Positions 52,708 through 60,798 of a stretch of 60,798 nt of DNA are shown piece after piece (position 1 is the stretch's first letter; every line of letters begins with the position of its first letter). The DNA comes from Oscillospiraceae bacterium (GTDB lineage: Bacteria; Bacillota; Clostridia; Oscillospirales; Ruminococcaceae), in NCBI GenBank assembly GCA_022769365.1, contig JALEJO010000107.1, positions 1-60,798 on the forward strand, in the 5' to 3' direction. The position numbers and the translations under genes are program-made. Below the pieces are notes generated by a model, which did not search any database, was not told the origin of the DNA, and was given only the letters and a program-made list of their open reading frames with translations.

Positions 52708-55344
52708 ATGGCTGAAAAAAATAATAAAAAAGAAGTAAAAGCAGAAGTTTCTCCTGTTGAAATGGTAAATAAACTTGTTCAGAAAGCTAAAGTTGCTCTT
52801 CAGGAGTATATGAAACTCAATCAGGAACAGATTGATAAAATAGCCAAAGCAATGGCACTTGCAGGGTTATCAGCACAAATGGAACTTGCAAAAATGGCAG
52901 TTGATGAAACAGGAAGAGGTATTTTTGAGGATAAGGTAACAAAGAATATATTTTCAACTGAATATATTTGGCATTCAATAAAGCATGAAAAAACAGTAGG
53001 TATAATTGAAGACAATGTAGATGAAAGTTATCTTGAAATTGCCGAACCTGTCGGAATAGTTGCAGGTGTTACACCTGTTACAAATCCAACTTCTACAACT
53101 ATGTTTAAGTCTATTATATGTGCCAAAACAAGAAATCCTATTATATTTGGTTTTCATCCAAATGCTCAAAAATGTTCCGTTCGTGCGGCACAAATAGTCA
53201 GAGATGCTGCAATAAAAGCTGGTGCTCCGGAAAATTGTATTCAATGGATTGAAGTTCCATCAATTGAAGCAACAGGTTGCCTTATGAATCACCCTGACGT
53301 TGCAACAATTCTTGCAACAGGTGGTCCTGGAATGGTTAAAGCTGCTTATTCAGCCGGTAAGCCGGCACTTGGTGTTGGTCCTGGCAACACACCTTGCTAT
53401 ATTGAAAAAACAGCTAACATAAAGCAAGCTGTAAATGACCTTATTTTGTCAAAGTCTTTTGATAATGGTATGATTTGTGCTTCAGAACAGGCAGCAATTA
53501 TTGATGCAGAGGTTTATGATGAATCAATTAGTTTTATGAAAATGCACGGCTGCTACTTTGCAAAGAAAGATGAAGTAAAGAAAATTCAGGATGTTGTTAT
53601 AAATGTAGAAAAAATGGCGGTTCAGCCTTGGGTAGTTGGACAGTATCCTTGGCAGATTGCTGAAAAGGCAGGAATTAAAATTCCTAAGGAAACAAAAGTA
53701 CTTTGTGTCGAAATAGAAGGAACTAATGCAGACGAATATCCACTTGCACTTGAAAAATTATCTCCTGTACTTGCAGTAGTTAAGTCAGATAATAATGAAC
53801 ATGCTTTTGAAATGTGTAAAGAAATGCTGAAACATGGTGCAGGTCATACAGCTGTAATTCATTCATCAAATGAAGAACTTATAGAAAAATACGGTTCTGA
53901 AATGAAAGCAAGCAGAATAGTTGTTAACTCCCCTGCTTCATTTGGTGCAATCGGAGATGTTTACAACTCAATTGCTCCATCTCTTACTTTAGGCTGCGGT
54001 TCTTATGGCAAGAATTCTGTTTCTGAAAATGTTACGGCTAAAAATTTAATTAACAGAAAGAAAGTTGCAAAGAGGAGACTTAATATGCAGTGGTTTAAAG
54101 TTCCTGAAAAGATATATTTTGAACCAGGTTCTGTTCAATATCTTTCTAAAATGCCTGATATTCATAGAGCAATGATAATTGCTGATCCTGGAATGGTACA
54201 ATTTGGTTATGTTGACAGATTGACTTATCAGCTTAATAAGAATGCTGAAAAACCAATCGTTGAAATTTTTAGTGAAGTTGAACCTGACCCTGATATTACA
54301 ACTGTAAGAAAAGGTGTTGAAATAATGAACACTTTCAACCCTGATGTTATTATTGCACTTGGTGGTGGTTCAGCAATGGATGCTGCAAAAGCTATGTGGC
54401 TTTTCTATGAGAATCCTGATGCTGATTTTGTCGGAATGGCACAGAAGTTTATGGACATCAGAAAAAGAGTTTATAAATTCCCTAAGATGGGTAAAAAAGC
54501 TAAGATGGTTTCAATTCCAACAACTTCAGGTACGGGTTCAGAAGTTACAAGCTTTGCTGTTATTTCTGATAAGAGTCAAAGTATGAAATATCCTTTGGCA
54601 GATTATGAGTTAACTCCTGATGTAGCCATAATTGACCCTGAATTTGTTTACACTGTTCCAAAGAGTTCAACTGCATTCACAGGTCTTGATGTTTTGACAC
54701 ACGCAATAGAAGCATATGTATCTGTTCTTGCAAATGATTATACTGATGCTTTATCTCTTCATGCAATAAAACTTGTGTTCAAATATCTTCCTGATTCATA
54801 TAAAACTGCTGACAAAATAGCAAGAGAAAAAATGCATAATGCCTCTTGTATTGCCGGTATGGCATTTACAAATGCTTTTCTTGGAATAAACCATTCACTT
54901 GCTCACAAGCTTGGCGGTGAATTCCACATTCCTCACGGGCTTGCAAACGCTTATCTTCTCCCTCATACTATTGAATATAATGGAGAACCTACACCTACTA
55001 AATTTGCAGCTTGGCCGAAATATGATCATTATATTGCTCCTGAAAGATATGCAGAAATTGCTAAAATGATGGGATTTGTTTCACAGGACGCAACAGATGC
55101 TGAAGGTGTTAAAGCACTTGCTGATGCAGTAAGAGAACTTATGGGAAAAGTTGATGTACCTCTTACTATAAAAGAAGCAGGTGAAAAAGATAACAGATCT
55201 TATATTGACCCTGTTGTTTATGAAAATGCACTTGAAGATCTTGCATATAAAGCATTTGATGACCAGTGTACAACGGCTAACCCTCGACTTCCAAAGATTG
55301 ATGAACTTAAAAAACTTCTTCGTCTTGCATATTATGGAAAATAA
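52708..55344 (+). CDS. adhE: Bifunctional acetaldehyde-CoA/alcohol dehydrogenase
   Basis: AdhE reduces acetyl-CoA to acetaldehyde and then ethanol, re-oxidising two NADH per acetyl-CoA during fermentation. From ATG 52708 it has 878 residues. The N-terminal aldehyde dehydrogenase domain shows ATGGPGMVKAAYSAGKPALGVGPGN and catalytic Cys257 in GMICASEQ. A linker near 445-460 leads to the iron-dependent alcohol dehydrogenase with ALGGGSAMDAAKAM, SIPTTSGTGSEVTSF and the iron-binding FLGINHSLAHKLGGEFHIPHGLANA. GGAGG precedes this ATG; the in-frame TTG 52696 is part of that site. AdhE usually forms spirosomes. It is a single-gene unit ending at a strong terminator. Confidence 0.97.
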   Translation: MAEKNNKKEVKAEVSPVEMVNKLVQKAKVALQEYMKLNQEQIDKIAKAMALAGLSAQMELAKMAVDETGRGIFEDKVTKNIFSTEYIWHSIKHEKTVGIIEDNVDESYLEIAEPVGIVAGVTPVTNPTSTTMFKSIICAKTRNPIIFGFHPNAQKCSVRAAQIVRDAAIKAGAPENCIQWIEVPSIEATGCLMNHPDVATILATGGPGMVKAAYSAGKPALGVGPGNTPCYIEKTANIKQAVNDLILSKSFDNGMICASEQAAIIDAEVYDESISFMKMHGCYFAKKDEVKKIQDVVINVEKMAVQPWVVGQYPWQIAEKAGIKIPKETKVLCVEIEGTNADEYPLALEKLSPVLAVVKSDNNEHAFEMCKEMLKHGAGHTAVIHSSNEELIEKYGSEMKASRIVVNSPASFGAIGDVYNSIAPSLTLGCGSYGKNSVSENVTAKNLINRKKVAKRRLNMQWFKVPEKIYFEPGSVQYLSKMPDIHRAMIIADPGMVQFGYVDRLTYQLNKNAEKPIVEIFSEVEPDPDITTVRKGVEIMNTFNPDVIIALGGGSAMDAAKAMWLFYENPDADFVGMAQKFMDIRKRVYKFPKMGKKAKMVSIPTTSGTGSEVTSFAVISDKSQSMKYPLADYELTPDVAIIDPEFVYTVPKSSTAFTGLDVLTHAIEAYVSVLANDYTDALSLHAIKLVFKYLPDSYKTADKIAREKMHNASCIAGMAFTNAFLGINHSLAHKLGGEFHIPHGLANAYLLPHTIEYNGEPTPTKFAAWPKYDHYIAPERYAEIAKMMGFVSQDATDAEGVKALADAVRELMGKVDVPLTIKEAGEKDNRSYIDPVVYENALEDLAYKAFDDQCTTANPRLPKIDELKKLLRLAYYGK

Positions 55345-55359
55345 TATTATAATTTAAAT

Positions 55360-55395
55360 AAAAAGGTCTGAGATTTTATTTTCTCAGACCTTTTT
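55360..55395. terminator. Bidirectional terminator between adhE and the MATE gene
   Basis: A perfect 14-bp inverted repeat (AAAAAGGTCTGAGA at 55360-55373 and TCTCAGACCTTTTT at 55382-55395) has an 8-base loop. It has T-tracts on both strands, so it can end both the adhE transcript and the convergent MATE transcript. Confidence 0.9.
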
Positions 55396-55430
55396 ATTAA
55401 TGTTTATATGAAAATTGAAAGTTGAAAGCT

Positions 55431-56795
55431 TTATGCTGATACTATTTCTTCTTTTCTTGTAAGATTATTAAGCCATTTATATTTTTTATAATGGATATAG
55501 ACAGCGGGAAGTTTAACAATTTCATCGATATTTATAAGTGCATATATAACAACTACAGGAAGTTTTAAAACAAATGCTGCAATAAGACCTATTGGAACAG
55601 TTACACACCACATTGTTATTGTGTCACACTTTAAACCAAATTTTGAGTCGCCACCTGATGGGAAAATTCCTGATATTATAGTCATATTCATAGCTTTTCC
55701 TACTACATAATACGAACTTACAACAAGCATAACTCTCATATATCCCTGTGCTGTTTCTGAAATAGTACTGAAATATCCAACAAAAGGAATTATACAAAGT
55801 ATTATACAGCCTGAAATTATTCCACAGACAAGTGAAACATGAGAAAGTCTTGAACCATATCTTTTAGCTTTTTCAAGATTACCCTTACCCAGTTCACCGC
55901 CAACAAGTACTGCACTTGCTGTTGCAACGCCTGAACATACGCAAATAGAAAGATTCTTAACAATGTTTACAATTGAGTTTGCTGCTGCTGCATCTGAACC
56001 AAGATGTCCCATTATTACTGTATACATCGTGAAGCCGATTCCCCACGCAAGCATATTTCCAAGCAATGGAAGGGCATATTTCATATAATCCTTTTTTAGG
56101 ATTTTATCATTAAACAATGTAAGCTTCAGATTTATTTTTAAATTGTCTTTCTTTGCCATAACAATCATTGCCCAAGCAAGTTCTATTACTTTCGATATAA
56201 CTGTTGCAAGTGCTGCACCTTTTATTGTCATAGCAGGAACGGGGCCAACTCCGAATATAAATATCCAGTTTAAAATTATATTTAAAACAACTGAAACCGA
56301 ACTGATTAATGAGCATTTTCCTGCTTGTCCGCAATTTTTCATAATACATAGGTAAACCTGGGAAACTGCTAAAAGTAAATAAGAAATTGCAACAACCTGA
56401 AGATAATCTGCACCCTTTGCTATTAATGATGGATCGGAAGCAAAAAGTTTCATTAATAATTCAGGTATAAACAAAGCTGCCAGTGTAAAAGGAATTGATA
56501 TTAAAACCATAAGTTTTAAGCCTATTCCAAGAATTTTTTCTACTGATTTTTTATCATTTATTCCCCAATATTGTGCTGCAAGTATTGATATTCCGCCTGT
56601 AACTGCTGTTACAAAGAGGTTATATACAAATTGTATCTGACCTGCAAGTGATACTGCCGAGAGTGAATCCTGATTTAAAAATCCAAGCATTACAGCATCA
56701 GAAACATTAACAAGTGCAAGCATAAGCTGCTGCATTGCTATTGGTATTACAAGTCTTACTAATCGATTTCTAAATTCTTTTTTTTCTTTTATCAT
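55431..56795 (-). CDS. MATE family efflux transporter
   Basis: A 454-residue protein with about twelve hydrophobic segments and the two-halved build of MATE exporters. Each half starts with a loop of the family type (LVRLVIPIAMQQLMLALVNVSDAVMLG in the first, YALPLLGNMLAWGIGFTMYTVIMGHLG in the second). AAQYWGINDKKSVEKILG and the corresponding GELGKGNLEKAKRYG follow each. MATE proteins export drugs or metabolites in exchange for sodium or protons; the substrate is unknown. It lies 149 bases downstream of the third gene of the two-component operon, with no clear terminator between, so co-transcription is possible. A TATAAT on the minus strand near 56857 lacks a good -35. Confidence 0.9.
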   Translation of the reverse strand: MIKEKKEFRNRLVRLVIPIAMQQLMLALVNVSDAVMLGFLNQDSLSAVSLAGQIQFVYNLFVTAVTGGISILAAQYWGINDKKSVEKILGIGLKLMVLISIPFTLAALFIPELLMKLFASDPSLIAKGADYLQVVAISYLLLAVSQVYLCIMKNCGQAGKCSLISSVSVVLNIILNWIFIFGVGPVPAMTIKGAALATVISKVIELAWAMIVMAKKDNLKINLKLTLFNDKILKKDYMKYALPLLGNMLAWGIGFTMYTVIMGHLGSDAAAANSIVNIVKNLSICVCSGVATASAVLVGGELGKGNLEKAKRYGSRLSHVSLVCGIISGCIILCIIPFVGYFSTISETAQGYMRVMLVVSSYYVVGKAMNMTIISGIFPSGGDSKFGLKCDTITMWCVTVPIGLIAAFVLKLPVVVIYALINIDEIVKLPAVYIHYKKYKWLNNLTRKEEIVSA

Positions 56796-56943
56796 ATAGT
56801 TTTTCCTTTCTTATCTTTTTTGACTGTGTTTTGTGCATTTCAGTCGCTATGTATTATATATGATATGAAAGGAAAAATATATCAGAAAATTGATGTTTTT
56901 TGTAAAAATATGACTTGTTTAAAAGTAAAAAAATTGTTACGAA

Positions 56944-57693
56944 TCAGAAAAAAACATAATTATATAAACGTGTAAAAATAGGGCTTTTTTGCGTGTTTAT
57001 ATAGTCGATTATCTTAAACTTATTATTTGTATAATGCATTATTACAAAAAAATCATTATAGATAAATCCCATATATGTTTCATATTCAGGACAGTATTTG
57101 ATTCTGTATTGCATAGCTGATTTAAATGAATAATTTAAACCTTTAACTATGTTTTTTACAGCCTTGTTAAATTCAATATCACATCTGTAATAAAACTTAT
57201 GTGGATAATAGAGCAGCAGATTCTTTTTAAATTCCAATTTTTCAAGAAATGTCTTTATGTCAGATTTTTTTGTACCCTGCGAATATCTTTTCTTTCTTAA
57301 TTCACAAAGTCCATCCAGGTCATACGCTTGTAAAGCTTTATGAAGTACAGTACAATGATAAGATGTATTTCTTTTTGGAGGTATTGTTTTGTGTTCTCCT
57401 GAATTATCTACAATCACTGTTTGTGCGGATAATTCACTGCATGCCTGAAGTCTTGTCTGACTTGCTGTAAGTTTAAAATCAAGTCCATATTCACCGGCGT
57501 AACAGTCACATTCGCCATGAGCTTCACTTTCCGGTCTGTGAAACTTTTTAAATCCTACTTTTTCCCTGAACCATAAAGATGAATTAATAAACTCTATCAT
57601 ATAAAGTTCGTAATTACATTCTTTATCTCCCTTAACACTGTTTTTTATCAATACTTGTGCAGGAAGAAGTTTACAATGAAGTTCTGTATCCAT
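56944..57693 (-). CDS. Unknown protein encoded with a two-component system; possible PD-(D/E)XK-like nuclease fold
   Basis: I do not recognise this 249-residue protein. The ATG at 57693 is chosen because AAGGAG lies just upstream, overlapping the response regulator stop, and an earlier in-frame codon has no site. It is soluble and rich in tyrosine, lysine and cysteine. Residues about 54-90 read as acidic, then ECDCYAGEYGLDFKLTASQ. That gives D63, eight residues, D72-x-K74 and a glutamine-containing helix, the spacing of PD-(D/E)XK nuclease cores. The C-terminal half has KFYYRCDIEFNKAVKNIV and ends in aromatic residues. The gene starts 15 bases after the response regulator and is surely in its operon. 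The nuclease idea is a weak inference. Confidence 0.6.
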   Translation of the reverse strand: MDTELHCKLLPAQVLIKNSVKGDKECNYELYMIEFINSSLWFREKVGFKKFHRPESEAHGECDCYAGEYGLDFKLTASQTRLQACSELSAQTVIVDNSGEHKTIPPKRNTSYHCTVLHKALQAYDLDGLCELRKKRYSQGTKKSDIKTFLEKLEFKKNLLLYYPHKFYYRCDIEFNKAVKNIVKGLNYSFKSAMQYRIKYCPEYETYMGFIYNDFFVIMHYTNNKFKIIDYINTQKSPIFTRLYNYVFF

Positions 57694-57707
57694 AAATAAT
57701 ATTCTCC

Positions 57708-58388
57708 TTAACTGTTCCACCTATAAAGCATACATGGTCTGCCGCCCGTTTCATAATTCATTCGTTCTGAAATTGTTCCTGTTTCTATAAGATAGTTCAT
57801 ATATCTTCTTATAGTCACTCTCGATAAACCTATATTGTCTGCTATTTCTTCACTTGTCATTTCTTTAGGTGAATTTTTTCTTATAAAATCACATATTGTG
57901 TCTAATGTTTTTTGTTGGATTCCTTTTGGACAATCTGTCAAATTATTTTTTCTGTTTTTACCTATCAACGAATCAATATTCTGCTGTTTAAATGAAGATA
58001 TACCTTTAAAAATATTTTGTTGATTTTTGAAATTATCAAGTGCTTGCTGAAATCTTGAAGATGTAAAAGGTTTAATTAAATAGTCAACAGCACCAAGTTT
58101 CAATGCCTCATCTACAGATGAAGAGTCATTTGCAGCAGTTACCATTATTACAGAGACTGAAAGATTATTTTCACGAATTTTATGAAGTAGTTCAAGTCCA
58201 TTCATTTTAGGCATATAAACATCTAAAATTGCAAGAGATATATTATTATATTTCAGGTATTCAAGTGCATCAAGACCATTGTGAAAAATTGCTTTTACTT
58301 GAAAATCTTTGTCTTCATATATATACTGTTTGTTTATAGACGCTACCATAGGATCATCTTCAACTATTATTACATCATACATTTTCAT
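57708..58388 (-). CDS. Response regulator, CitB/DcuR family
   Basis: A 226-residue regulator of a two-component system. The receiver domain has the acidic pair in IVEDDPMV, phosphoacceptor Asp56 in AILDVYMPKMNG, the conserved Thr/Ala in VTAAND and Lys106 in IKPF. The C-terminal DNA-binding domain carries a helix-turn-helix (MTSEEIADNIGLSRVTIRRYMNYLIETG, near 170-200). This is the CitB/DcuR pattern seen in regulators of citrate and C4-dicarboxylate use. It overlaps the kinase gene by 14 bases, and two ATGs (58388 and 58382) are possible starts. Confidence 0.93.
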   Translation of the reverse strand: MKMYDVIIVEDDPMVASINKQYIYEDKDFQVKAIFHNGLDALEYLKYNNISLAILDVYMPKMNGLELLHKIRENNLSVSVIMVTAANDSSSVDEALKLGAVDYLIKPFTSSRFQQALDNFKNQQNIFKGISSFKQQNIDSLIGKNRKNNLTDCPKGIQQKTLDTICDFIRKNSPKEMTSEEIADNIGLSRVTIRRYMNYLIETGTISERMNYETGGRPCMLYRWNS

Positions 58389-60003
58389 CAGCCTCCTCTG
58401 TCAATTCTATTGTAAAGGAAGTACCCTCCCCTATCTCAGATTCAACATTTATATTACCATTATATTTTTTTACAAGTTTATTTATTAAATAAAGACCATT
58501 TCCCCTATTTTCTTTTTGACTGTTTCCTTTTGTTGAAAAGCCATTTTCAAATATATGTTCCATATTTTCTTTTGAAATTCCCATTCCTGTATCATCAACA
58601 GTTATCATCATAGCGTGAGGTTGAGTAAATATTCCTATTGATAGTTCTTTATAATTGTCACTTTTTTCATTCAAAGAATCCATAGAGTTTTCAAGCAAAT
58701 TGCCTATAATGGTTACTATATCTTCAGGAACAACTGATATATCACCTTTATTGTATTTGCTTTCAGGATTTAAATTGAATTTAATGTTTAATTCGGTTGC
58801 CCTTGCATATTTTCCAATAAGAAGTGCTGCAACTGATGGTTCTTCAATATTTTCCATTATATTATGTATAAGTGCCTGTTGGATAGAGGTTATATTGGTT
58901 ATGTATTCTGATGCTTCATCGATCTTTCCCATTTGTATAAGACCTAATATTACATGTAATTTATTTGTAAAATCGTGATTATTGGCTCTCATTGATTCAA
59001 CAAGATAGCGTACTCCTGATAAATCTTCCATTATCTTTCTATATTCTGTTCTGTCACGCATAAGACATAATGCACCAATAATATGAGAATCTGAAATAAC
59101 GGGAATTTTATCTGCTAAAATATCTGAATCTTTTGATGGATGTATAGTTATACCTGTTTCTTTATCTTTATTTTCAAGTATTTTTTTAATTGAGAGTTTA
59201 GACGAAATATCCGTTATCTTTTTATTTGAAATATCATCATCTTTGATGTTCATCATATTTCTTGCTGCACTATTTATATAAAGAATGTTTTCGTTCGAGT
59301 CAACTGCTACAACACCCTCTTCAAGTGATTCAAGTATATCTTCTCTTATATTAAACATTGTGTTAAATGTATCAGGTTCATAGCCATTAAGCCAACTTTT
59401 TATTTTTTTTGAAAGTTTCTTTGAAATAAAGAAAGCACATAATATTATAATTAACGCTACAAACAAATGAAATACTATTGTATTAAGAATGATTTTATCA
59501 TAATTTTTTTCAAGCATTCCTGTAATGACAAAACCTGATGGATTTCCATTTTCATCATAAATTTGTGCATATGCTCTTCTTTGCAATCCTGATGGTCCTT
59601 TATCATTTGTAACATATAGACTTGAATTGTTTTTAAAATCGGGCATTGTACCATCATATTTTGTTCCTATAAGCCATTGGTTTGTATGGTATTTTCTTAT
59701 ATTTTCAGAATCAATTACTGAAATAACATCTATATTTGAAAGAGAATTTTTTAAAGTGTCAAGATGTGAAAATGATTCGTAATTATAATTTTTATTTGAA
59801 ATGTTTTCTTCAACATCTGATGACTGTGCAATAGCTCTTGCTATATTTTGTAAATTCTGATCCATTCCTTTTTTTTCGTTGATAATATTAACTTCTATGC
59901 TTAAAACGGATAGCAGAACTGTCATAACTGTTATCAAAGCAAGCATTGCAATAAATATTTGATTTTGAAGTTTTTTTATTTGTTTTGTTTTTTTCTGTCC
60001 CAT
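58375..60003 (-). CDS. Sensor histidine kinase, CitA/DcuS family
   Basis: A 542-residue membrane sensor. It has a first membrane segment at about 16-37, an extracytoplasmic domain of roughly 130 residues (about 40-170, likely PAS/Cache-like), a second segment at about 175-195 and a cytoplasmic PAS domain at about 218-320. The H-box MRANNHDFTNKLHVILGLIQ, with His343 as the likely phosphorylation site, marks the CitA/DcuS class. An ATPase domain with GNLLENSMDSL, DDTGMGIS and GNGLYLINKL follows. Relatives sense citrate, malate or fumarate. With malic enzyme two genes away, a carboxylate ligand is plausible but unproven. ATG follows a GGAGTG site. Confidence 0.93.
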   Translation of the reverse strand: MGQKKTKQIKKLQNQIFIAMLALITVMTVLLSVLSIEVNIINEKKGMDQNLQNIARAIAQSSDVEENISNKNYNYESFSHLDTLKNSLSNIDVISVIDSENIRKYHTNQWLIGTKYDGTMPDFKNNSSLYVTNDKGPSGLQRRAYAQIYDENGNPSGFVITGMLEKNYDKIILNTIVFHLFVALIIILCAFFISKKLSKKIKSWLNGYEPDTFNTMFNIREDILESLEEGVVAVDSNENILYINSAARNMMNIKDDDISNKKITDISSKLSIKKILENKDKETGITIHPSKDSDILADKIPVISDSHIIGALCLMRDRTEYRKIMEDLSGVRYLVESMRANNHDFTNKLHVILGLIQMGKIDEASEYITNITSIQQALIHNIMENIEEPSVAALLIGKYARATELNIKFNLNPESKYNKGDISVVPEDIVTIIGNLLENSMDSLNEKSDNYKELSIGIFTQPHAMMITVDDTGMGISKENMEHIFENGFSTKGNSQKENRGNGLYLINKLVKKYNGNINVESEIGEGTSFTIELTEEADENV

Positions 60004-60024
60004 TTTAAATCACTCCATACAATA

Positions 60025-60053
60025 ATTATATCATAAAAAAAGATTTATGTAAA
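60025..60053 (-). promoter_or_regulatory. Promoter of the sensor kinase operon
   Basis: On the minus strand TTTACA (60048-60053) and TATAAT (60025-60030) are separated by 17 bases, with a TGATATAAT extended -10. The leader is only about 20 bases. The roughly 190-base region up to 60193 is shared with the divergent gene at 60194. A possible plus-strand promoter there (TTGATT near 60121, then TATCAT 17 bases on) is less clear. Confidence 0.65.
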
Positions 60054-60193
60054 TAACAAAATAAACTTTTGTAAGTAAAGTAAAAAAATCAAATGTTTTT
60101 TCGTTCATTAGTTTCATAATATTGATTTTTGGCAGTAAAAGTTGTATCATATAATCATTGAAAGAAACAAAAAGAAATACGGAGGTATTTATA

Positions 60194-60798
60194 ATGAATA
60201 TACATAAGAATGAATTTAAAAAGTTTGAAACACTTAATGAACTTGCGAATATGGGTGGAACAGTTATAATCGGATCAACTTTTGCAAGCGGAATACCTGC
60301 AAATGAATTAAAACAGACATACAATATAGATTGTGATATATACAATAGAAGTATTGCAGACCTTACAATTTTTGAAGCATCTGAACTTGTCGAAAAATGT
60401 ATGGAACAGTTAAAACCATTAAGAATACTTTTAAATCTTGGAGAAACAGACCTTGAACTCGGCTTTAGCTCTGTTAAAGAGATAGTTGAATGCTATGAAA
60501 ATATTATAAATGTTATACATAAAGCTGATAAACATTGTAAAATTGTCATTGTTTCTGTTTGTGACAATGAATATAACATTCAGCCTAATGTTCTTAACAG
60601 AGATATTGAAATACTTGCTCATAAATATAAGTGCCAATATGCCGATATTACATCAGCAAGCAACAAAAAGTTCCCTGCACTTGAGGCTTTTAGAGCTTTA
60701 AAATATTTTATGACTGGTTCAATGACATTTGCAGATGCTGTTGATGATTATAATAATTTTGATGACAATGGAAAAGTTAGTCATTCTACAGTACACTC
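60194..60798 (+). CDS. SGNH-hydrolase-like protein with altered nucleophile, partial at right edge
   Basis: The frame is open from ATG 60194, behind a strong CGGAGG site, to the end of the window, giving 201 residues with no stop. The N-terminal half matches the GSSL-type SGNH/GDSL family. Block I is IIGSTFASGIPANEL (residues 25-39), block II is IYNRSIADLTIFEA and block III is LLNLGETDLE. In relatives block I reads GSS or GDS with a nucleophilic serine as the third residue; here it is Thr29. Block III has GETD instead of GxND. This could be an altered or non-catalytic member. It is divergent from the sensor kinase, whose regulator may control it. Confidence 0.65.
   Translation, partial: MNIHKNEFKKFETLNELANMGGTVIIGSTFASGIPANELKQTYNIDCDIYNRSIADLTIFEASELVEKCMEQLKPLRILLNLGETDLELGFSSVKEIVECYENIINVIHKADKHCKIVIVSVCDNEYNIQPNVLNRDIEILAHKYKCQYADITSASNKKFPALEAFRALKYFMTGSMTFADAVDDYNNFDDNGKVSHSTVH

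Noticed and set aside
56877..56891. Possible CodY box upstream of the MATE gene
   Set aside because: One half matches (GAAAATT) but there are three mismatches in the other half to AATTTTCWGAAAATT. In DNA this AT-rich such matches are expected by chance.

Overview
The window is AT-rich DNA from a Gram-positive, endospore-lineage bacterium of the class Clostridia, most likely close to the Ruminococcaceae/Oscillospiraceae. The basis is a PolC-type replicative polymerase, GatCAB, a complete spoIIIA operon, a HisZ/short-HisG pair, strong GGAGG ribosome binding sites and tightly packed operons with TGATG/ATGA overlaps. No tRNA, rRNA, CRISPR array, insertion sequence or prophage was seen. No gap between genes exceeds about 210 bases.

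Layout. 1-1643 is the end of a surface-polysaccharide cluster (a cut membrane protein and a Wzz-like chain-length regulator). 1719-2800 is a stand-alone DAHP synthase (aroF) unit with its own promoter. 2863-14178 is a long housekeeping run: rpsB, tsf, pyrH, frr, uppS, cdsA, dxr, ispG, polC. The site-2 protease gene usually found between dxr and ispG is absent. 14180-20798 is a histidine operon (hisZGDBHAFIE) without hisC or a histidinol-phosphatase gene. It is followed by ligA, gatCAB and an AI-2E-type permease. 27236-35871 starts with a family 2 glycosyltransferase and continues into a purine operon (purE, C, F, M, N, a PurO-like IMP cyclohydrolase, an AICAR-transformylase-only protein, purD). 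In this operon the usual bifunctional PurH is replaced by two single-function proteins. uvrC, rsmD, coaD and a small coiled-coil protein complete the plus-strand half.

From 39304 to 51244 the genes run on the minus strand. The spoIIIA operon (AA to AH) comes first in transcription order. A separate promoter then drives nusB, a TsaD/Kae1 paralogue, xseA, xseB, ispA, dxs, tlyA and nadK. The isoprenoid genes dxs and ispA here complement uppS, dxr and ispG in the first cluster. xseB is only 59 codons long.

From 51375 the content is fermentative and sensory. A malic enzyme and a bifunctional AdhE each have a near-consensus promoter followed by a palindrome with the same TTAG-N6-CTAA core, suggesting one regulator. 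A MATE exporter lies convergent to adhE. Upstream of it on the minus strand is a CitA/DcuS-like sensor kinase, its response regulator and a third gene of unknown function whose sequence has a nuclease-like D-x8-DxK pattern. At the right edge a divergent, truncated SGNH-fold gene carries threonine where the family has its nucleophilic serine.

Functions are assigned from recognisable motifs and gene order only; no database search was possible.
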